Below are positions 56,895 through 64,000 of a stretch of 64,000 nucleotides of DNA, piece by piece. Position numbers and translations under genes: made by a program. Each line of letters starts with the position of its first letter. Within the stretch, counting starts at the first letter, position 1. Origin of the DNA: Nocardia transvalensis NBRC 15921 (GTDB lineage: Bacteria > Actinomycetota > Actinomycetes > Mycobacteriales > Mycobacteriaceae). The notes beneath the pieces are model-generated. The model was not told the DNA's origin, ran no database searches, and worked only from the letters and a program-made list of their open reading frames with translations. The stretch lies in NCBI RefSeq assembly GCF_000308875.1, contig NZ_BAGL01000128.1:293515-357514 (forward strand), in the 5' to 3' direction.

Positions 56895-57704
56895 TCAGGC
56901 CGCGGCGGCCTTGACCGCGCCCGCAACCTCGCGGCGCAGCTGCGCGAAGCGGGGCGAGGCCCGCAGCTCGTCGGGGTCGACGCCCGTCCGCGGCAGGTCC
57001 ACGGGAAGATCGAGGGCGATGCGACCGGGCCCCTTGGTCAGCACGACGATCCGGGAGCCGAGGAAGACCGCCTCGTCGGCGCTGTGGGTGACGAAGACGT
57101 TCGTCCGGCCGGACGCCGCGCCCACCCGGCGCAGGTCGTCCTGCAACCGGTCGCGGGTCAGCGCGTCGAGTGCGGCGAACGGTTCGTCCAGGAGCAGCAG
57201 CGAGGTGTCGGCGGCCAGCGCGCGGGCGATCGCGACGCGCTGCTGCTGGCCGCCGGAGATCTCCCACACCCGCCGCTCCCCCGTGCCGTCCAGCCCGACC
57301 CTGGACAGCAGTTCGTCGCGGCGTCCGGCCCGCTGGTCGCGTGGCACGCCGGCGTATTTGAGGGCGAGGTCGACGTTGCCGGCGACGGTCCGCCACGGGA
57401 ACAGCCGCGGCTGCTGGAAGACCACGCCGGATCCGTGGCCGGGGACGGGCGCGGCGCCGCTCACCGCGACCTCTCCCTCGTGCACGGGTTCGAATCCGGC
57501 GAGGATGCGCAGCAGGGTGCTCTTGCCGCAGCCGGACGCGCCCACCAGGACGAGGAATTCGCCAGGGTCGACGTCGAGATCGAGCGGGCCCAGCGCGGTG
57601 ACCGCGGTCGTCCCGCGTCCGTAGCGGTGTGTCAGATTGCGGATGCGGATGCCGCCGGCGCGCTCCGCCGCGGCGTGCGTGCGCGTCGCCTCAGCCGAGG
57701 ACAT
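56895..57704 (-). CDS. Sulfonate/taurine-type ABC importer, ATPase
   Basis: A 269-residue ATPase of the SsuB/TauB group. Walker A VGASGCGKST (about residue 55), Q-loop VFQQPRLFPW, signature ISGGQQQRVAIARALA (about 145), Walker B LLLLDEPFAALDA and THSADEAVFLG. It is the last gene of a permease-binding protein-ATPase operon; its ATG lies 14 bp inside the binding-protein gene, so translation is coupled. The operon probably imports an alkanesulfonate, taurine or similar compound, but no desulfonating enzyme is adjacent. Confidence 0.9.
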   Translation of the reverse strand: MSSAEATRTHAAAERAGGIRIRNLTHRYGRGTTAVTALGPLDLDVDPGEFLVLVGASGCGKSTLLRILAGFEPVHEGEVAVSGAAPVPGHGSGVVFQQPRLFPWRTVAGNVDLALKYAGVPRDQRAGRRDELLSRVGLDGTGERRVWEISGGQQQRVAIARALAADTSLLLLDEPFAALDALTRDRLQDDLRRVGAASGRTNVFVTHSADEAVFLGSRIVVLTKGPGRIALDLPVDLPRTGVDPDELRASPRFAQLRREVAGAVKAAAA

Positions 57705-58725
57705 TCGGTAATCCCTTGACGTACAACGCGTCCCGGTACGCCTCGAGCGAGGGCGCGGACGGGATCTGCTGCTGGGCGGCGAGAAATTCGGCCGCGCTGT
57801 GGAGGTTGGCGGCGAGGTTGCCCGGGGCCGTCTCGGTGCCCAGCCAGTCGGGGCCGGCGAGTTGCTCGGGGGTGAGGAAGACGGCCTCGCGGAGCTGGGC
57901 GGTGGCCTCGTCGATGCTCGTGCCGGTCTGTGCCGCAACGGCTTTCGCGGCCTGGTCCGGGGATTCCCGGATGGTCCGCAGGCCGCGCGCCTGGACCTTG
58001 CGCCAGGTGTCGACGACGTCGGGGTGTGCCTGTGCGAAGTCGCGGGACACGACGCCGAGGTCGAGGGTGGGCTTCCCCGCGGCGGCCAGCTCCCGGCTGG
58101 TGATCAGGGTTTTGCCGGAGGCGCGCAGCTGGTCGACGGTCGGCAGCCAGGTGTAGACGGCGTCGACGTCGCCGCGCTGCCAGGCCGCCAGCGAGGCCTG
58201 GGGTTGCAGGTCGACCAGCCGCACGTCGGCCGGGGACAGCCCGGCGCGGCCGAGCGCGGCCAGCAGACTGTAGTGGGCGGTGGAGGCGAACGCGGTGGCC
58301 ACCCGTTTGCCGCGCAGGCCGGCGAGGGATTCGATGCCGGTGCCGGTGCGGGCGACCAGGGCCTCGTTGTCGCCGGCGACGTCGAGGATGAACGCCACCT
58401 GGTACGGGATGTTCAGCGGTGCGGCCAGGCCGCGGGCGACCGGGCTGGATCCGAGGGCGCCGAGGTCGATCTGCCGGGCGAGGAACGCGGTGTTGACGTC
58501 GGCGCCGGAGTCGAATTTGGTCCATTGGATGTTGTAGCCGGGCAGCGCGTCCTCGAGCCAGCGGTTGTTCTTGACGATCAGGTCGCCGCTCGGGAACGTC
58601 TGGTAGGCCACGCGGATCGTGGGTTTGCTCGCGTCGTGCCCGGAGTGGTCGATCGCGCATCCCGACAGGACCAGTGCGGCCGCTCCCGCCAGCGCCGAGA
58701 TCGCGCGCAGCAGTGTGTGTTTCAC
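57691..58725 (-). CDS. Sulfonate/taurine-type ABC importer, substrate-binding lipoprotein
   Basis: A 344-residue exported lipoprotein with lipobox VLSGC (about residue 23). The TauA/SsuA fold is visible in TIRVAYQTFPSGDLIVKNNRW, DLGALGSSPVARGLA and LRGKRVATAFASTAHYSLLAALG, and DAVYTWLPTVDQLRASGK. QTFPSGDLIVK is typical of taurine-binding proteins. GAGAGGG precedes the GTG, which overlaps the permease stop by 4 nt. Confidence 0.9.
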   Translation of the reverse strand: MKHTLLRAISALAGAAALVLSGCAIDHSGHDASKPTIRVAYQTFPSGDLIVKNNRWLEDALPGYNIQWTKFDSGADVNTAFLARQIDLGALGSSPVARGLAAPLNIPYQVAFILDVAGDNEALVARTGTGIESLAGLRGKRVATAFASTAHYSLLAALGRAGLSPADVRLVDLQPQASLAAWQRGDVDAVYTWLPTVDQLRASGKTLITSRELAAAGKPTLDLGVVSRDFAQAHPDVVDTWRKVQARGLRTIRESPDQAAKAVAAQTGTSIDEATAQLREAVFLTPEQLAGPDWLGTETAPGNLAANLHSAAEFLAAQQQIPSAPSLEAYRDALYVKGLPNVLG

Positions 58726-59558
58726 AGTTTCCCTCTCCACGGGGCGACGCGGCGTTCGAGCACGCGCAGCAGGGCGTCGATGAGCAGTCCGGAGCCGCCG
58801 ATGGCGAAGATCCCGACCAGGACGACCGGCGTGTTGTTGTAGTTGCTGGCGTCCTTGACCAGGCCGCCGATGCCGGGCATGCCGTTGAACAGTTCGGCGG
58901 CGACCACCGACGAGTAGGCGATGCCGACGGCGATCCGGATGCCGGTGAACGTTTCCGGGACGGCGGCGGGCACGATCACGTCGAGGACGACCTGGCCGCG
59001 GGTGGCGCCCAGGGCTCGCGCCGCCTCGATCAGGCCGACCGGTGCGGCCAGTACCGCGGAGGTGGTGGCGACGGCGGTGGGCGGCAGGGCGGCGAGGGCG
59101 AGCAGGGTGATCTTCGGGGCCTCGTCGATGCCGAGCCAGATCACAAGCAGGAAGAAGTAGGCCAGCGGCGGCAGGGCGCGCAGGAAGGTCAGCCACGGCT
59201 CCAGCAGGCGGCGCACCCAGCCGATCGTGCCCATGGCCAGGCCGAGCGCCGTCCCGGCGACGACCCCGATGCCCACGCCCGCCAGCACGCGCCGCACCGT
59301 CATATACAGGTGTTCCCACAGCAGGTAGCCCTGGTAGCCGCGGACGCCGTCGTGGGTGGTGGAGGTCTGGACGAAGGCCCGCCAGACCGTGATCGGCGAC
59401 GGGACGAACGTCTCGCTCCACACGTGGCCGGCGGCGGCCAGCTGCCAGACCGCGACGAAGACGGCGACCGAGGCGAGCGGGAGCAGCACCCGTAGCGCGC
59501 CGCGGCTCGCCGTGCGTTTCTCCACGGCCGCGGTGCCGGTGGCGGTGGAAACGGACAT
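58722..59558 (-). CDS. Sulfonate/taurine-type ABC importer, permease
   Basis: A 278-residue permease with six helices and the EAA loop EAARALGATRGQVVLDVIVPA (about residue 175), as in SsuC/TauC. FLRALPPLAYFFLLVIWLG is the conserved helix before it. It is the first gene of the operon and lies divergent from the beta-propeller gene across 297 bp. The ATG has no strong ribosome site. No sulfur-starvation regulator site could be recognised. Confidence 0.9.
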   Translation of the reverse strand: MSVSTATGTAAVEKRTASRGALRVLLPLASVAVFVAVWQLAAAGHVWSETFVPSPITVWRAFVQTSTTHDGVRGYQGYLLWEHLYMTVRRVLAGVGIGVVAGTALGLAMGTIGWVRRLLEPWLTFLRALPPLAYFFLLVIWLGIDEAPKITLLALAALPPTAVATTSAVLAAPVGLIEAARALGATRGQVVLDVIVPAAVPETFTGIRIAVGIAYSSVVAAELFNGMPGIGGLVKDASNYNNTPVVLVGIFAIGGSGLLIDALLRVLERRVAPWRGKL

Positions 59559-59782
59559 GGGACCACGACTTTCGGGACAGGCGGACGTGCGCCGCCGGGT
59601 GGCCGCGTACCCGGGTAGTGTTCCCCGGCGGAGCGCCGGGGCCCAGCGTTGAAATCGGCGTGGTTCCAATTCGCGGGGCGGTCGCCGGGCGGGCCTGCGG
59701 GCGGGGGTCGCTGACAAGCCTCCTGGATTCGAAATATGTTTCGCGCGAGTCGTTTTCGGGCGAGGGGCCGGTCGTGTCGATC

Positions 59783-59788
59783 TACACT
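59783..59788 (+). promoter_or_regulatory. -10-like TACACT upstream of the beta-propeller gene
   Basis: TACACT fits TANNNT and lies about 67 bp before the GTG, leaving a leader of about 60 nt. The -35 is unclear. Confidence 0.35.
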
Positions 59789-59854
59789 GAACGCGTTCCT
59801 CCGGGCGCACAACGGCGTCGCCGGTCTTTCCACCACCCAGTGCAGAAAGCCGCG

Positions 59855-60808
59855 GTGAGTTCCGTGATATCTCCGCTGTCCCGCCGTAATCCCGATACCC
59901 GGCTCTGGTCGTCCGTCGCGGCCCAGGGCGGCGCCTGGATCGACCAGGCCCCGGTTCCCGGCGCCACCTCCCCCACGGCCCCCGGGTCGGCCGTCTTCCA
60001 GCACCACCTGCACATGGCCTGGCGCGCCGACGACAGCACCGACGGCATCTGGCTGTCGGCCACGAGCGACGGGCATACCTGGGCGCCGCCGTGGAACGTG
60101 CCCTACGTCGGCACCTCCGATCAGCCGGCGTTGTCCGCGGCGGTGGACGGCGCGGGGTCGGAGACGCTGTATCTGGCGTGGAAGGGCGCGGGACGCGACC
60201 AGAACATCTACTGGTCCACCTCGTCGGACGGGAGCAAGTGGGAGGAGCAGCAGATCCTGGGCGGTGCGGAGACCGCCCGCGCGCCGAGTCTGACGGTCTT
60301 TCGCGGTGTCCTGCACGCGTTCTGGCGGGGACGGGAGCAGATGCTCACCTCCGACCAGAATCTCTACGCGTCGGCGCGCGGGGACAACGGGTGGAGCGCC
60401 CCGATCGGCCTGCCGGGTATGGCGTCGCTGGACGGTCCCGCCGTGGCGGTGCTCGGCGACACCTTGTATATCGCGCATCGCGGGACGCGGGCGCCGCTGG
60501 ACGACGACAAGTGGATCCGGTTGTGGAGTTCCGCCAACGGCGTGTCCTGGACCTCCCGCGCCAACCCGCCCGACGCCTATTCCGATGTCGCGCCCGCGCT
60601 GGCCGCCCACGACGGTCAGTTGCATCTGGCGTGGAAGTCGGCCAGTGGCCCGGAGATCTGGTATTCGTCCTTCGACGGCGACCAGAGCTGGCTACCGCCC
60701 GCCCGCGTCGCGGCCTTCGAAACCCAGTGCAGCCCCGCGCTGTGCGCGTTCCGTCCGGCGCGCGGCACGCAGGACCTGCACCTGTCGTGGCGGGGGTCGA
60801 CGTTGTAG
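59855..60808 (+). CDS. Beta-propeller (sialidase-like, Asp-box) repeat protein
   Basis: A 317-residue protein made of six similar units of about 50 residues, each with a strand LHLAWKG or LYLAWKG, then a S/T-x-DG-x-x-W turn (SATSDGHTW, STSSDGSKW, SSANGVSW, SSFDGDQSW). The turns resemble Asp boxes of sialidase and lectin propellers, but the Arg triad of sialidases is not evident. There is no signal peptide from the chosen GTG. Earlier in-frame starts add an unlikely leader. It may bind glycans. Neighbours (sulfonate importer, decayed ADP-ribose gene) give no clear clue. Confidence 0.75.
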   Translation: MSSVISPLSRRNPDTRLWSSVAAQGGAWIDQAPVPGATSPTAPGSAVFQHHLHMAWRADDSTDGIWLSATSDGHTWAPPWNVPYVGTSDQPALSAAVDGAGSETLYLAWKGAGRDQNIYWSTSSDGSKWEEQQILGGAETARAPSLTVFRGVLHAFWRGREQMLTSDQNLYASARGDNGWSAPIGLPGMASLDGPAVAVLGDTLYIAHRGTRAPLDDDKWIRLWSSANGVSWTSRANPPDAYSDVAPALAAHDGQLHLAWKSASGPEIWYSSFDGDQSWLPPARVAAFETQCSPALCAFRPARGTQDLHLSWRGSTL

Positions 60809-60857
60809 CGGGTCAGCGGGCGCCGGGTAGCCATCCGCGGAGGCGGCCGAGGCCGCG

Positions 60858-61300
60858 TCATGCCGGTCGGCGGGTGGTGTCGACCCAGCCGGGGAGCGGT
60901 TCGCGGCGAGCCAGGACTGCGGCACGCCGGTGGCCGACCGGCTGCCGGTGTAGGCGGCGACGATTCCGCCCGCGATGGCGCTGGTGGTGTCGATGTCGCC
61001 GTCGGCCGCGAGGCAGGTCGTGATCGCGGCCGGGTAGTCGTCGAGATGTGTCGCCGCGAATCCGTAGTCGCGGCCCGGATCGAAGCGCCGCGCGAACGCC
61101 GTGGCGAGGCGATCCTGATCGATCCGGCCGCGGCCCCGCAGTTCGGCCACCACGCTGCACGCCATCTCGGTGTCGTCGGTCCACCCCCACGGCCCGTCAG
61201 GGATCGCCCCGGCGCGCAGGTCCGAAATCGACCGCCGCCCAACGGGAAAAACCTGTCCCAGCGCGTCCCCCACCGACAGCCCCTCGAGGGAGTCCAGCAT
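60858..61300 (-). pseudogene. ADP-ribosylglycohydrolase, internally deleted and frameshifted
   Basis: The family cleaves ADP-ribose from proteins or nucleosides with two Mg ions. The first metal motif GWTDDTEMACSVV and the last GDIDTTSAIAGGIVAAYTG are present, but only about 30 residues lie between GWTDDT and LDDYPAAITT. Family members have roughly 160 more there. The end is also broken: after PQSWLA the continuing REPLPGWVDTTRRPA is in another frame, consistent with a 4-nt loss in a CG run near 60903. Two lesions make a pseudogene likely. The first gene of the pair, GlcG/HbpS-like, overlaps its start. Confidence 0.75.
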
Positions 61301-61304
61301 CAGA

Positions 61305-61785
61305 TCACCGTGCACCGCGCCCTTCGTAATCACCCTGCGCCGGGCTCTGCTCCGTGCGGGAGCGGTATTCGCGCCATCGTCCGGCGGCGACCGTGACGGC
61401 TTCCTCGTCCTCGGTGGCGTGTGCTCCCGACGCACCGGCCGCGCCGAGAATCGTCTCGTCGTCGGTGATGAGGATGCCGCCGGCGAAGGGAACGAAGTCG
61501 CCGCCGTGGAGATGCTGGATGCTGTCGACGATCGGCCCCGGAAGCTGGAGCCGCCCCGACGGCTGCAGGGACAGCAGCGCCGTCCGCGCCTTCGCCACGG
61601 CGATGCGGCTGGTCATCGGCATACCCCCGTCAGCGCGACGCAGGGCGATGACCGCGCCGGTGACATCGAGAACGGCGACCGCCAGCGGGCGGGAAACCGC
61701 GTTCGGCCCCGACCGCGAGAGCGGAGGCAACCAGCCGATCGGCATCCGCCAATGTCAGACCGGGAAGGCGAGGTGAAGCAGGCAT
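61305..61785 (-). pseudogene. GlcG/HbpS-like haem-binding family gene with one-base frameshift
   Basis: Two frames join into a normal family member: MPASPRLPGLTLADADRLVA to GAERGFPP in the first, and LAVAVLDVTGAVIALRRADG to GAAGASGAHATEDEEAV in the second. The change falls in a run of C at about 61688-61692, where one extra base fits the break. HbpS/GlcG proteins bind haem or small acids and sense redox. The ATG is the first in the upstream frame. If the extra base is a sequencing error, the gene is intact; next to the damaged ADP-ribosylglycohydrolase, true decay is equally possible. Confidence 0.7.
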
Positions 61786-61987
61786 GCGATCGAACCTAGC
61801 CGCCCCGCTGGGATGCCGCTAACGCGACCGTTGTGCGCGCAGGACGGTGTCGTGGGTGTGGTGGCCGGCGGAAGTGGCTGTGCGCGGGCGGGTTTCGTGG
61901 ATCAGATGCCGATCTCGGTCTGGTTCGCCGTCAGCGTGGCAGGTCGAGGGCCGGTGGTCGATTACCCGGCAGGTAGAGGGTCGTGGG

Positions 61988-62018
61988 TTGACCTGAACCT
62001 TGCTTCAGTTTCTAGGGT
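61988..62018 (+). promoter_or_regulatory. MerR-type promoter with 19-bp spacer and dyad
   Basis: TTGACC and TAGGGT are 19 bp apart, and the spacer region holds the dyad CTGAA-N6-TTCAG. This overlong spacer with a central dyad is the signature of promoters twisted open by MerR-family activators. The -10 ends 7 nt before the ATG, so the transcript is leaderless. No merR gene is adjacent. Confidence 0.6.
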
Positions 62019-62025
62019 CGGTGAC

Positions 62026-62565
62026 ATGAGCGATGCGCTGATCGTGGTCGATATGCAGAACCTGTTCGTCGATGTGGCGGGAGCAGAGGGGGCGAGGGTT
62101 CTCGCGGCCGTGAACCGGCAGGTGGAAACAGCTGTGGCACAAGGATATCCGGTGTTCTACACCCGTGACTACGCGCCGATCGATCTTCCGGACGGAGACC
62201 CGGAGAACCGGACCGCACTGCATCCCGATCTGGATGTCCGAGGCCAGGTCGTGGACAAAGGGCCGGGGAAACGCGGCGGCTTCTCCGGTTTCGTCCTCGG
62301 CCCGGTCCTCGAACCCCAGCAGCCCTACGGCGGCGGCAGCCTGGGACCCCTGCTCGGTTTGCTCCGCGACAGCGGAGCCCGGTCGGCGACCGTGGTCGGC
62401 ATCGCCGCCGACGTCTGCGTCGCGGCGACGGCCCGCGATGCGATCCGGCTCGGCTACGAGGTGACCGTCCCGGTCGAGGCCACCGCCTTCGTCCATGCCC
62501 ACCCCGGCGGCGACGGGGCAGCGCTGGCCGATCTGCGGGCCGCCGGTGTCACGGTCGTCGAGTGA
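62026..62565 (+). CDS. Isochorismatase/nicotinamidase-family cysteine hydrolase
   Basis: A 179-residue cytoplasmic hydrolase. Asp in ALIVVDMQNLFVD (about residue 9), Lys in VVDKGPGKRGGFSGF (about 83) and Cys in GIAADVCVAATARDA (about 130) make the catalytic triad. The cis-peptide motif before the Cys is GIAADVC, with Ala-Ala where nicotinamidases have TD/E, so nicotinamide is likely but not certain. The metal ligands typical of PncA are not all evident. It is expressed from a MerR-type promoter and overlaps the convergent tetR-like gene by 17 bp at the 3' end. Confidence 0.87.
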   Translation: MSDALIVVDMQNLFVDVAGAEGARVLAAVNRQVETAVAQGYPVFYTRDYAPIDLPDGDPENRTALHPDLDVRGQVVDKGPGKRGGFSGFVLGPVLEPQQPYGGGSLGPLLGLLRDSGARSATVVGIAADVCVAATARDAIRLGYEVTVPVEATAFVHAHPGGDGAALADLRAAGVTVVE

Positions 62566-63163
62566 ACGGCTCGGTCGCGACGAGAGGGAGGTAGACGGTG
62601 TCGATGATCTCGGTCAGGGTGCTGTCGGGGATGGTGGTGACGCCTCGGACGAGGTATTCGTTGCGCAGCAGATCGACCGCGAGGGTCGCGATACGGGGAG
62701 ACAGCGCCTCGGGGCGGGCCTGCCCGCGTGCGACGGCGCGGCCGAGAACCGTGAGCCACCGGGTGACGCTCGTGCCGAGGAGTTGGTCGCGCACTTCGCG
62801 CAGCAGATCGGGTTCGGCGTGGATCTCGGACGCGAGGATGTGCAGGATCTCCCCCTGCGGGGAGGCGATGTATCCGGCGGCGGCGCGCAGCATTTCGAGC
62901 GCGTCCGTGCGCAGGTCGCCGGTGTCGGGTATCTCCTCGGCCACCGCGACCTGCCGGTACGCGGCGACCGCCAGCGCGGCGCGATGCGGCCAGCGGCGGT
63001 AGATCGCGGACTTGTTGGTCCCGGCCCGCGCGGCCACCCCGTCCATCGTCAGTCCGGAGTACCCGACGTCGAGCAGCTCGTCGAGCGCTGCCCGCAGGAT
63101 CGCCTGCTCCAGCACCGCGCCCCGCCGCCGAGCGGCCTTGTGCGGGTCACCGTTCGATCCCAC
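62549..63163 (-). CDS. TetR-family transcriptional regulator
   Basis: A 204-residue repressor. The N-terminal DNA-binding domain reads LDVGYSGLTMDGVAARAGTNKSAIYRRWP (truncated, about residues 30-60), the AcrR/TetR form. The rest is a helical ligand-binding and dimerisation domain of the TetR_C type (LHILASEIHAEPDLLREVRDQL, truncated). The GTG lies after AAAGGGCGGG. Two similar 21-bp dyads stand between it and the divergent glycoside hydrolase; one overlaps its own -10 (TACCTT). Confidence 0.92.
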   Translation of the reverse strand: MGSNGDPHKAARRRGAVLEQAILRAALDELLDVGYSGLTMDGVAARAGTNKSAIYRRWPHRAALAVAAYRQVAVAEEIPDTGDLRTDALEMLRAAAGYIASPQGEILHILASEIHAEPDLLREVRDQLLGTSVTRWLTVLGRAVARGQARPEALSPRIATLAVDLLRNEYLVRGVTTIPDSTLTEIIDTVYLPLVATEPFTRRP

Positions 63164-63181
63164 CGACTACCCGCCCTTTCG

Positions 63182-63202
63182 TAAGGTACTGACCGTCTTC
63201 TA
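63182..63202. promoter_or_regulatory. Operator A of the tetR/glycoside-hydrolase pair
   Basis: A 21-bp imperfect dyad starting TAAGGTAC and ending CTTCTA. It shares 16 of 21 positions with operator B and contains TACCTT (minus strand), a -10 for the tetR-like gene. Confidence 0.6.
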
Positions 63203-63235
63203 ATCGGCTCGACTACGCGCTAGCATGAGCAACTA

Positions 63236-63256
63236 TAAGGGACTCATCGTCTCTTA
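63236..63256. promoter_or_regulatory. Operator B of the tetR/glycoside-hydrolase pair
   Basis: TAAGGGAC-N5-GTCTCTTA, an 8-bp-arm dyad with one mismatch. It ends 23 bp before the ATG of the hydrolase, 54 bp from operator A. Confidence 0.7.
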
Positions 63257-63279
63257 AGGAGAGTTACGGGAGGATCGTC

Positions 63280-64000
63280 ATGTCCGCCGTGGAATTGCTG
63301 CCCGATATCCGTCTCGGGGTGGCGCACGGAACCACCTTCGGGCTGTTCGGCCCGCCCGGAGAGTTCGTGCCGCAGGCGCGGGCGCTCGGCGCGCGGATCG
63401 TCCGGATCAACATCTACTGGACCCAGGTGGAACCGGAGCCGGGAACCTACGCCTGGGAGGCGGTGGACGCACTGCTGGACCAGCTCGACGACGGAGACGA
63501 GGCCTGGGTGACCGTCGTGTCGAGCTCACGGTGGGCCACCCGGCACCCCACGGGCTGGCTACCCGCATCGCCGGCCCTCGACCCGGACCGCTACGTGCGG
63601 TTCGTCGGCGCACTGGCCGGACGGCGGCCCGGCGCTATCCGGTTCTGGCAGTGCGAGATCGAGCCGTGCCTGCCGCTGTTCTGGCGCGGCACCGCCCGGG
63701 AGTACGTCGCGCATCTACGCGCGTTCCACGCCGCGGTGCACCGCGCCGATCCCGCGGCGGCGGTCGTACTCGGCGGGGCGGTCCCCGCGGCGATGCTCGG
63801 CGACGCGAAGGCCGGGAACAGCACGTGGACAACGTTTTTCGGGCAGGTGCTGAGTGAGGCGGCCGAATTCTTCGACCTCTTCGACGTCCACCCCTACGGC
63901 GATCCCTACGCGGTTCCCGCGCTCGTGCGGGCCTGTCACGCGCAGATGGCCGCGCACGGCTACGACAAACCCGTCGTCGCCAGCGAACACGCCGGTCCGC
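63280..64000 (+). CDS. Glycoside-hydrolase-like TIM barrel (GH5/GH39 type), 3' end cut
   Basis: 240 residues are visible, and the frame is open at the window edge. WTQVEPEPGTYAWEAVDALLD (truncated) is the opening strand-loop of clan A glycosidases, WQCEIEP (about 128) would hold the acid/base Glu, FDVHPYG lies in the middle, and VASEHAG at the end would hold the nucleophile Glu. There is no signal peptide, so it acts inside the cell unless exported in another way. GGGAGG precedes the ATG. It is divergent from a TetR regulator with two operators, implying substrate-induced expression. Confidence 0.85.
   Translation, partial: MSAVELLPDIRLGVAHGTTFGLFGPPGEFVPQARALGARIVRINIYWTQVEPEPGTYAWEAVDALLDQLDDGDEAWVTVVSSSRWATRHPTGWLPASPALDPDRYVRFVGALAGRRPGAIRFWQCEIEPCLPLFWRGTAREYVAHLRAFHAAVHRADPAAAVVLGGAVPAAMLGDAKAGNSTWTTFFGQVLSEAAEFFDLFDVHPYGDPYAVPALVRACHAQMAAHGYDKPVVASEHAGP

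Noticed and set aside
62549..62565. Convergent overlap of the nicotinamidase-like and tetR-like genes as a regulatory antisense pair
   Set aside because: A 17-bp tail overlap is common in compact genomes, and nothing else suggests antisense control.
1..64000. CRISPR arrays, tRNA/rRNA genes, insertion sequences or prophage genes
   Set aside because: No regularly spaced repeats with unique spacers, no cloverleaf with a CCA-adjacent acceptor that I could fold by eye, and no transposase, integrase or phage motifs in the readable frames.

Overview
The window is very GC-rich, dense DNA from a mycolic-acid-producing actinomycete, most likely Nocardia or a close relative (inference). The pointers are mshC (mycothiol synthesis), an antigen-85-like mycolyltransferase homologue, an MMPL exporter next to an Mtb12-like lipoprotein, LppL, two FadD15-like ligases, many leaderless start codons, and a site matching the KstR consensus. 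From memory, part of the layout is collinear with M. tuberculosis Rv2141c to Rv2130c: M20 peptidase, PEBP protein, pyrD, lppL, uppP, histidine phosphatase, a DUF3090-like protein, an SCO1664-like protein, mshC. Several insertions interrupt it.

Layout. 0-6.6 kb: a truncated amidase, then a minus-strand sensory cluster (CheB-like methylesterase, CheR-PAS protein, two GAF-ANTAR proteins) and an orphan histidine-kinase-DHp-like small protein. 6.8-12 kb: polytopic glycosyltransferase, secreted mycolyltransferase-like esterase, M20 peptidase, PEBP protein, and a perfect 25-bp-arm palindrome. 12-17 kb: FadD, RibA, and a PfkB-fold protein that has lost its catalytic motif. 17-23 kb: pyrD, a DUF5703-like gene, lppL, Mtb12-like lipoprotein, MMPL. 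23-27.6 kb: hmuTUV haem importer under an IdeR/DtxR-like box, and an aldo/keto-reductase-fold protein lacking catalytic Lys and His. 27.8-32.4 kb: uppP to mshC. 32.6-36.5 kb: an SRPBCC / thiolase-like / crotonase triple fusion and a patatin-like lipase. 36.5-42.7 kb: a TetR/SnoaL divergent pair with twin operators, membrane proteins, an APC transporter and a second FadD.

43-51 kb is a plus-strand block with strongly C-ending codons: two MHS-type organic-acid permeases, an OmpR response regulator, a histidine kinase, a Tat-type TAXI solute-binding lipoprotein without TRAP membrane subunits, and a Ser/Thr kinase, followed by an L,D-transpeptidase. It reads as a transporter plus three-component sensing island. 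51.3-52.2 kb is non-coding or degraded, lower in GC, with repeats and palindromes. 52-57 kb: DMT permease, epoxide hydrolase with a divergent CGNR regulator, VOC protein, KstR-boxed nitronate monooxygenase. 57-59.6 kb: a sulfonate/taurine-type ABC importer. 59.8-64 kb: a beta-propeller protein, two decayed genes (ADP-ribosylglycohydrolase and GlcG/HbpS-like), a nicotinamidase-like hydrolase behind a MerR-type promoter, and a TetR regulator divergent from a truncated glycoside hydrolase.

Most likely leads: the MHS/TCS/TAXI island, the CheB-CheR-ANTAR cluster, the triple-fusion enzyme, and the series of enzyme-fold proteins that lack catalytic residues (PfkB-like, AKR-like, DHp-like). No tRNA, rRNA, CRISPR array, transposase or phage gene was recognised. 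All family names come from reading motifs; no database was searched.
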